A stretch of 64,000 bases of DNA from Kineosporia sp. NBRC 101731 (GTDB lineage: Bacteria > Actinomycetota > Actinomycetes > Actinomycetales > Kineosporiaceae), in the NCBI RefSeq assembly GCF_030269305.1, contig NZ_BSTC01000001.1, forward strand, positions 1,501,467-1,565,466, written 5' to 3'. Each line of letters begins with the position of its first letter. Position 1 is the stretch's first letter. The position numbers were made by a program, and so were the translations under genes. Shown in pieces: positions 58,783 through 64,000 of the stretch. The notes below the pieces were generated by a model that saw only the letters and a list, made by a program, of their open reading frames with translations, ran no database searches and was not told the origin of the DNA.

Positions 58783-59990
58783 GCTTCCTCCTGTCGGGGG
58801 ATGACGACTTCCTGGATGATCAGCAGGATCGCGGCGGCGATCGGGATGGCGATGAGCGCCCCCAGGACGCCGAGCAGCGCACCGCCACCGAAGGCCGCGA
58901 TCAGGGCCACGGCGCCGGGTACGGCCACGGTGCGGGACATGATGCGTGGCGCGATCAGGTAGTTCTCCACCTGCTGGTAGATCAGGTAGTAGACGGCGGC
59001 GATGATCGCGATCTGCACCGACTGGAACAGCCCGACGAGCACCACCAGGATGGCGCCGAGAGTTGCACCTACGAGCGGGATCACGCCCAGCACGCCGACC
59101 ACGAAGGCGAGCACGGCGGCGTAGGGGATGCCGATCACCGTCATCATGATGAAGCTGCAGACGCCGTTGATCGTCGCGATCGCGACCTGCCCGGCCACGT
59201 AACCGCCGATGCGCTTGATGATTTCGTCGCCCAGGGCTCGCACCCGGGTGCGGCGGCTGCGCGGCACCAGCCGGTAGCCGGCCTCGGCGATGTTGTTCAG
59301 CGAGGCCAGGAAGTACAGGGTCAGGATCAGCACGGTGAAGGTGCTGGCCAGGCCGGACAGCACGGCCTTGCCGGCGCCGAGCACCCCACCGAACACCTGC
59401 ATCACGGTCGTGCCGTTGCTGGCCCGGTCGCGCAGTTGCTTGCTCATGTTGTCGATCACGCCGTACTGCGCGTTCAGGTCGTTGATCCAGCGGGTCTTCG
59501 TCAGGTTGTCGATCTGGTCGGGAGCCGAGTCGATCAGCTCGGTGGCCTGGTCGACCATGTCCGGGATGATGATCGCGGCGAACCCGCCGAAGATGCCGAT
59601 GACCGCGACGAACACGATGCCGACCGACCAGCCCCGGCTCAGCCCCTGGCGCTGCAGGTAGCGCACCACCGGGTCCAGGCCCACCGCCAGGAACGCCGCG
59701 ATCACCACCAGGGTGATGGTCTGCGAGAGGTCGGCCACGATCTTCATCAGCTGGAAGGCCAGCAGCGCGCCGATCGTGGCGAGAAAACCGAAGTAGAACG
59801 GGCTGTTCCGGTTGATCGGAGGGCCCGGGCGGCCGAACTTCGGGTCGCCCTTCACCGGTTCGCCCTCCTCGACGATGCGCGGTTCGCCGGCCGGGTGCTC
59901 GGGGGTGGAGTCCGACACCTTGGCGGGCTCGCTGCCGGGGTGCTCGGAGCCCAGGGTGGAGGCGGTGTCGGGGTCCGACTGCTGTGACAC
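58779..59990 (-). CDS. AI-2E/PerM-family membrane permease
   Basis: 403 residues. Eight or so predicted membrane helices after a 70-residue acidic cytoplasmic N-terminus. The family pattern (FYFGFLATIGALLAFQLMKI; a central soluble stretch IDSAPDQIDNLTKTRWINDL; GVLGVIPLVGATLGAILVVL) marks UPF0118/AI-2E transporters. Some members export autoinducer-2 or act as Na+/H+ antiporters; the substrate here is unknown. Confidence 0.88.
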   Translation of the reverse strand: MSQQSDPDTASTLGSEHPGSEPAKVSDSTPEHPAGEPRIVEEGEPVKGDPKFGRPGPPINRNSPFYFGFLATIGALLAFQLMKIVADLSQTITLVVIAAFLAVGLDPVVRYLQRQGLSRGWSVGIVFVAVIGIFGGFAAIIIPDMVDQATELIDSAPDQIDNLTKTRWINDLNAQYGVIDNMSKQLRDRASNGTTVMQVFGGVLGAGKAVLSGLASTFTVLILTLYFLASLNNIAEAGYRLVPRSRRTRVRALGDEIIKRIGGYVAGQVAIATINGVCSFIMMTVIGIPYAAVLAFVVGVLGVIPLVGATLGAILVVLVGLFQSVQIAIIAAVYYLIYQQVENYLIAPRIMSRTVAVPGAVALIAAFGGGALLGVLGALIAIPIAAAILLIIQEVVIPRQEEA

Positions 59991-60060
59991 AGCGAGGGCT
60001 CCGTTTCAGTGGTAGGTCGCGAGCCGGGGAAGATCGCCAGGAGCATTCTCACCCGGAACA

Positions 60061-60098
60061 CAGCAACGCCGCCCGGTGAGAACCGGGCGGCGTTGCTG
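60061..60098. terminator. Hairpin terminator after the FilP-like gene
   Basis: A perfect 17-bp stem: CAGCAACGCCGCCCGGT (60061-60077), loop GAGA, and its complement to 60098. It lies 15 nt after the coiled-coil gene stop on the minus strand, between that gene and the permease gene. Confidence 0.75.
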
Positions 60099-60113
60099 GC
60101 GTGATCTTGGCGG

Positions 60114-61415
60114 TTACCGCTTGGATCCGGCGGGGGCGGCGTCAGGCAGCACGATCGTGCGCTGCTCGCTGTCCTGACCGTTGTCGCCGGAGGGGTCGTC
60201 CTGCGGGTTGTGCGAGGCGGCCTGGGCGACCTTGTCCAGCGAGCCGGCGTTCATCGGCATGCTGTTGCCGAGCAGGGCGCGCAGCTGGTCGAGGTGACCG
60301 GTGATGCTGTCACGCTGACGGATCAGCTCGTCGACCTGACGCTGGGCGGCCCGGCGGTTGCGGTCGGCCTCGCCCTTCGCCTCGGAGAGCACCTTGTCGG
60401 CGTGCGCCCGGGCTTCGGCCATGACCTGGTCGGCGTTGCGGCGGGCGTTGCCCACCAGGGTCTTGGCGTGCTCGTCGGCGTCGCGGCGCACGGCCTCGGC
60501 CTGGGCCACGGCCTTCCCGGCGCGGGTCTCCGCGGCGGACGCGCGCTGTTCGGCCTCGGCCACCAGCTGGGTGGCCTGGGCCACGGCCTGCTCGTGACGC
60601 TCGGCGTCGAGACGCTCGGCCTCTTCCCGGCGGGCGGCGAGCTTGACCTCGAGGTCGGTGCTCATCTGCTCGGCGCGGCTGCGGGCCTCTTCCAGGGCGG
60701 CGGCCGCAGACGTGCGCATCTCTTCGGACTCGCGCTTGGCGGTCGACCGCATCTCCTCGGCGTCACGCTTGGCGTGACCCCGGGCCTCGTCGGTCTCGCG
60801 CTTGGTGCCGGCCCGCAGCTCGGTGACCTCGCGCTCGGCCGTGGCCCGCAGACGGGCCAGCTCGCGGTCGACGGTGCTGCGCTTCTCCGAGGTCTCGTGC
60901 TCCGTGACCGATTTCAGCTTCGAGGCCTCGCGCTCGGCGACGGCCAGCATCTCTTCGGACTTACGGGTGGCCGTGCCGACAATGTCCTCGGCCTCGGTGC
61001 TCGCCTGGTTGCGCAGCTCGGCGGTCTCCCGCTGGGCCACGGCCGTGGTCTCGGCCGCCTCGTTCTGGGCGGCCGCGCGGTGCTGGGCCGCCTCGACCCG
61101 GGCCTGCGCGACTGCTTCCTCGGCCTCCTTGGTGGCGGCCGCGATCACGTCGCTGGCCTGCTCCTCGGCCAGACGCAGCAGCTGCTCGATGCGGGAACCC
61201 AGGCCGCTGTACGACGGGCGCTCCACCTCGCGCAGCTGGCGGTGCGCCTCGGCCACCTCACCGGAGAGTTTCAGCGCGCGGGTGTCGAGCTCCTCGACGC
61301 GGGCTCTGGCGTCACGCAGGGAGGACTCCAGGGAGGCAATTCTTTCCTCCACCTGCGCGCGATCGAAACCACGCATGACGATCTGGAATCCATGGGGGCT
61401 CTGTTCGCCGGCCAC
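60114..61415 (-). CDS. FilP/DivIVA-like coiled-coil cytoskeletal protein
   Basis: 433 residues. The N-terminus FQIVMRGFDRAQVEERIASL is a DivIVA-like targeting motif. After residue 40 almost the entire protein is a continuous Ala/Glu/Arg coiled coil with stuttering repeats (EREVTELRAGTKRETDEARG and ATKEAEEAVAQARVEAA types). This is the composition of Streptomyces FilP and Scy, filament-forming proteins that organise polar growth. It lies 34 nt after ccr in the same direction; in Streptomyces scy/filP are also near the epimerase gene (recalled). Confidence 0.82.
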   Translation of the reverse strand: MAGEQSPHGFQIVMRGFDRAQVEERIASLESSLRDARARVEELDTRALKLSGEVAEAHRQLREVERPSYSGLGSRIEQLLRLAEEQASDVIAAATKEAEEAVAQARVEAAQHRAAAQNEAAETTAVAQRETAELRNQASTEAEDIVGTATRKSEEMLAVAEREASKLKSVTEHETSEKRSTVDRELARLRATAEREVTELRAGTKRETDEARGHAKRDAEEMRSTAKRESEEMRTSAAAALEEARSRAEQMSTDLEVKLAARREEAERLDAERHEQAVAQATQLVAEAEQRASAAETRAGKAVAQAEAVRRDADEHAKTLVGNARRNADQVMAEARAHADKVLSEAKGEADRNRRAAQRQVDELIRQRDSITGHLDQLRALLGNSMPMNAGSLDKVAQAASHNPQDDPSGDNGQDSEQRTIVLPDAAPAGSKR

Positions 61416-61449
61416 TACTCAGTCCTCCCTGACGGCCCGCCGCCCGGGC

Positions 61450-62787
61450 CTAGACGTTCCTGAACCTCATGATTGCTTTACTATGCCGCTCGCGTTGGGC
61501 TGCGTTGCGCACGCCGAGACCTTCATCAGGTGCCAGGCAGCGTACTCCCACCTTGCCTTGATGCCGGTTGCCGTGAACGTCGAATGCAGCCTGTCCAGCC
61601 TGGTCGAGCGGGTAAGTTCGAGACAGCGTCGGATGGATCAGCCCTCTCGACACGAGGTCGTTGGCCGCCCATGCCTCGGCATAGTTCGCGAAGTGCGATC
61701 CTACGATGCGTTTCAGGTTCATCCACAGATAGCGATTGTCATATTCGTGCATGTAACCAGATGTTGATGCACAGGTGACCACCGTTCCCCCTTTCTTCGC
61801 GGCGTAGACACTGGCCCCGAACGTCTCGCGCCCGGGGTGCTCGAACACCACGTCAACGTCCCGCCCGCCGGTCAGTTCCCGGATGCGGCTGCCGAACCGC
61901 CGCCACTCCTTCTGGTCCTGGGTGTGTTCGTCACGCCAGAACCGGTAGCCCTCGGCCCGGCGGTCGATGACCAGGTCAGCGCCCATCCGCCGGCACAGCT
62001 CGGCCTTCCCGGGACTGGACACCACACAGACCGGAGTTGCTCCTGCGGCCAGTGCGAACTGCGTGGCGTACGAGCCGAGCCCGCCCGAGGCGCCCCAGAT
62101 GAGGACGTGGTCGCCGAGCTTCAGGCCGGCGCCGTTGCGCGAGACGAGTTGTCGGTAGGCGGTCGAGTTCACCAGTCCGGGACAGGCGGCCTCCTCCCAG
62201 GTGAGGTGGGCCGCCTTGGGCATCAGCTGGTTCGTCTTCACCAGCGCCAGCTCGGCCAGGCCGCCGAAGTTCGTCTCGAAGCCCCAAATACGCTGTTCGG
62301 GGTCGAGCATGGTGTCGTTGTGCCCTTCGGGGGCCTCCAGCTCGACCGACAGGCAGTGCGCCACCACCTCGTCACCGGGCTTCCACGCCTGCACCCCGGC
62401 CCCGGTCCGCAGCACCACCCCGGCCAGGTCCGAGCCGATCACGTGGTACGGCAGGTCGTGCCGGGCGCCGAGGGGGCCGGTGCGGCCGTACCGGCGCAGG
62501 AACGCGAAGGTCGGGACCGGTTCGAAGATCGAGGTCCAGACCGTGTTGTAGTTGACGGCGCTGGCCATCACGGCGACCAGTGCCTCACCCGGCCCGAGCT
62601 CCGGCACCGGTATCTCGTCCAGGTGCAGTGAGCGGCGCGGATCCTTCTCCCGGGTGGGCAGCCCCTCGAACATGTCCACCTCGTCGGCGTGCACGGTGAC
62701 GCCGCGGTAGAACTCGGGCACGTCGATGGCGAGGTAGTCCTCGCGGGTCGCCGTGCCGGACAGGATCGCCTCGAGAATCTTCTGCAC
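61450..62787 (-). CDS. ccr: Crotonyl-CoA carboxylase/reductase
   Basis: 445 residues. NADPH-dependent reductive carboxylation of crotonyl-CoA to ethylmalonyl-CoA, the key step of the ethylmalonyl-CoA pathway. The four CO2-pocket residues known from the Kitasatospora enzyme fall at identical numbers here: N81, F170, E171 and H365. The inter-subunit residues E151, N157, N218 and K332 recalled from that enzyme also match, which supports the GTG start at 62787 (GGAGG upstream). Medium-chain dehydrogenase fold with WGASGGLGSYATQ NADPH loop. It precedes the FilP-like gene. Confidence 0.95.
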   Translation of the reverse strand: MQKILEAILSGTATREDYLAIDVPEFYRGVTVHADEVDMFEGLPTREKDPRRSLHLDEIPVPELGPGEALVAVMASAVNYNTVWTSIFEPVPTFAFLRRYGRTGPLGARHDLPYHVIGSDLAGVVLRTGAGVQAWKPGDEVVAHCLSVELEAPEGHNDTMLDPEQRIWGFETNFGGLAELALVKTNQLMPKAAHLTWEEAACPGLVNSTAYRQLVSRNGAGLKLGDHVLIWGASGGLGSYATQFALAAGATPVCVVSSPGKAELCRRMGADLVIDRRAEGYRFWRDEHTQDQKEWRRFGSRIRELTGGRDVDVVFEHPGRETFGASVYAAKKGGTVVTCASTSGYMHEYDNRYLWMNLKRIVGSHFANYAEAWAANDLVSRGLIHPTLSRTYPLDQAGQAAFDVHGNRHQGKVGVRCLAPDEGLGVRNAAQRERHSKAIMRFRNV

Positions 62788-63001
62788 GATGGGCCTCCGG
62801 CGGGCATGAAGAAAGGGGGACGCGGGTGTCGGCGGAAGGGCGTGGAGCCCGCCGGAGAGGTCCTGGACGCCGGGTCACGGCCGGTCCGGACAGCGGGGGA
62901 AGTTGTTCTGCCTACGACGTTAACGAGCAGGTCAAAAGGGTTGTAGGTGGTGAGCGGTGATGCAGCTCACCGGTTTTGAGGTTCCCAGGGGACAACGAAA
63001 A

Positions 63002-63028
63002 ACCGCACCTCCCCGTGGGAGGTGCGGT
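63002..63028 (-). terminator. Intrinsic terminator of the epimerase gene
   Basis: A 12-bp perfect stem, ACCGCACCTCCC (63002-63013) and its complement (63017-63028), with a three-base loop. On the minus strand it is followed by TTTTTCGTTG. It separates the epimerase from ccr, so ccr needs its own promoter in 62788-63000. Confidence 0.85.
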
Positions 63029-63050
63029 CCGGCGTCCCTAAGCTCTGGTT

Positions 63051-63497
63051 CTAGGCCGGTTCGACCAACTCGACCAGCACGCCACCCGCGCTCCTGGGAT
63101 GGATGAAGTTGACGCGACTGCCCGCGGTACCCCGCCGGGGCGCGTCGTAGAGCAGCCGGGCGCCCCGCTCGCGCAGGGTCGCGCAGACCACGTCGATGTC
63201 CTCGACCCGGTAGGCGACCTGCTGCAGGCCGGGGCCCGAGCGGTCGATGAACTTCGCGATCGTCGACGTCTCGTCCAGCGGGGCCAGAAGCTGCACGTGG
63301 CTGCCGGAATCACCGACGGCCATCATGGCTTCCTGCACCCCCTGCTCCTCGTTGACCTCGCGGTGGGCCAGGCGCATGCCGAGCACGTCGCGGTAGTAGG
63401 CGATGGCGGTGTCCAGGTCGGGCACGGCCACCCCGACGTGATCGATCGTGGTGAAGAGCTGGGTTGCGGGGGTGCTCACCCCAGTCGGGTCGGTCAT
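63051..63497 (-). CDS. mce: Methylmalonyl/ethylmalonyl-CoA epimerase
   Basis: 148 residues from the ATG at 63497 (the longer frame to 63590 adds unconserved sequence). VOC-fold metalloenzyme interconverting (R)- and (S)-methylmalonyl-CoA, and in this context ethylmalonyl-CoA. Likely metal ligands are H20 (TTIDHVGVAV), Q69 (GSHVQLLAP) and E143 (VLVELVEP). At the usual GLHH position it has GLQQ (Q92-Q93). Its neighbour ccr makes the ethylmalonyl-CoA substrate. Confidence 0.9.
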   Translation of the reverse strand: MTDPTGVSTPATQLFTTIDHVGVAVPDLDTAIAYYRDVLGMRLAHREVNEEQGVQEAMMAVGDSGSHVQLLAPLDETSTIAKFIDRSGPGLQQVAYRVEDIDVVCATLRERGARLLYDAPRRGTAGSRVNFIHPRSAGGVLVELVEPA

Positions 63498-63565
63498 GCA
63501 GGCCAGGGTAGGTGGCCGGTTCCCGGAACAGTGGACGACAGCCGTGAGCAGTCCCACGTATTTCC

Positions 63566-64000
63566 CTAGTTCGCCTGGTCTTTCGGGCACCAGTAGAGAT
63601 TTCGCGCCACCATCTCCTCGGTGCGCACCGGGGTGCCGCAGGTCCGGCAGGGCTCACCCGCGCGCCGGTAGACGTAGTGCGAGTCCTCGCGCCGGACGGT
63701 CGATGCCGTGCGCCGCCCGCGGGGCCGGTCTTCCGGGCGGGTCGTGATGATCTTCTTCGTGCGCACCCCGGCGCGCATGAGGACCTGCAGGTCGGACCAC
63801 AGAGCCGTCCACTCCTGCGGGGTCACGTCGCGGCCGGGCCGGTGCGGGTCGATGCCGTGCCGGAACAGGATCTCGGCGCGGTAGACGTTCCCGATGCCCG
63901 CGATGACCTTCTGATCCATCAGTAGGGCGCCCACCGCGGTTCGGGACCGGCTGATCCGCTCGAACGGCGCATCGCCGTCCGCGTGCTTCCGGAGCGGATC
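63566..64000 (-). CDS. Fpg/Nei-family DNA glycosylase, C-terminal part (5' end outside window)
   Basis: 144 visible residues; the frame is open to the window edge. Base-excision repair glycosylase/AP lyase. The helix-two-turn-helix region is LLMDQKVIAGIGNVYRAEIL, and the zinc finger ends in CRTCGTPVRTEEMVARNLYW with CPKDQ. The catalytic N-terminal Pro/Glu lies outside the window, so Fpg versus Nei (Nei more likely) cannot be settled. Confidence 0.9.
   Translation of the reverse strand, partial: DPLRKHADGDAPFERISRSRTAVGALLMDQKVIAGIGNVYRAEILFRHGIDPHRPGRDVTPQEWTALWSDLQVLMRAGVRTKKIITTRPEDRPRGRRTASTVRREDSHYVYRRAGEPCRTCGTPVRTEEMVARNLYWCPKDQAN

Overview
The window is a high-GC actinobacterial chromosome segment. 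Gene order follows a block I recall from Mycobacterium and Streptomyces: argS-lysA, hom-thrC-thrB, rho-rpmE-prfA-prmC-tsaC-wecA, atpI-atpBEFHAGDC, a DUF2550 gene, murA next to a corrinoid adenosyltransferase, nucS, and a methylmalonyl-CoA epimerase. A FilP/DivIVA-like coiled-coil gene suggests a filamentous or polar-growing actinomycete. Kineosporia-like is a guess that the sequence alone cannot settle.

Layout. 1-2447: argS (partial) and lysA. 2545-8124: a small HTH gene, then mutA-mutB, a UBP-type zinc finger gene and meaB. 8214-10361: histidine kinase and response regulator, tail to tail. 10494-13842: threonine genes. 14154-19507: rho and translation genes. 19504-29240: wecA, the complete F1Fo ATP synthase operon and a DUF2550 gene. 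29586-32470: a NarL-type two-component system with a DUF4097 protein. 32605-39044: MMPL exporter, GntR regulator, GH16/chitin-binding secreted enzyme and an antiporter carrying a UBP zinc finger. 39138-42160: STAS protein, small membrane protein, murA and a PduO-type adenosyltransferase. 42174-43367: an unusual unit, a Vsr-like (DUF559) nuclease gene bracketed by perfect 70-nt inverted repeats. 43379-51839: ethylmalonyl-CoA mutase, DUF1501/DUF1800 pair, D-amino acid oxidase, pyrD and nucS. 52078-55489: PadR-HAAS module with a small unlisted membrane ORF, and a subtilase. 55813-64000: double-domain hydroxybutyryl-CoA dehydrogenase, SigE-family sigma factor, DUF952, AI-2E-type permease, FilP-like protein, crotonyl-CoA carboxylase/reductase, epimerase and a partial Fpg/Nei glycosylase.

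Metabolic theme. Several steps of the ethylmalonyl-CoA and methylmalonyl-CoA routes are dispersed here: hydroxybutyryl-CoA dehydrogenase, ccr, epimerase, ecm, mutAB, the mutase GTPase meaB, and the adenosyltransferase that makes the B12 cofactor for both mutases. This would support acetate, fatty-acid or polyhydroxybutyrate assimilation and supply extender units.

Most notable structure. A family of long, nearly identical palindromes (35-nt arms, 13-14-nt loop) sits in convergent intergenic gaps at 34806, 37052 and 58316. Each would work as a bidirectional intrinsic terminator. A fourth, expanded copy is split open by the DUF559 gene, and a half copy lies at 51935. Inside the split copy, between one arm and the gene, is an inverted pair of DnaA-box sequences. 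This looks like a palindrome family with a nuclease-carrying member, analogous in layout to REP sequences and their RAYT enzymes but with a different enzyme fold. That link is inference.
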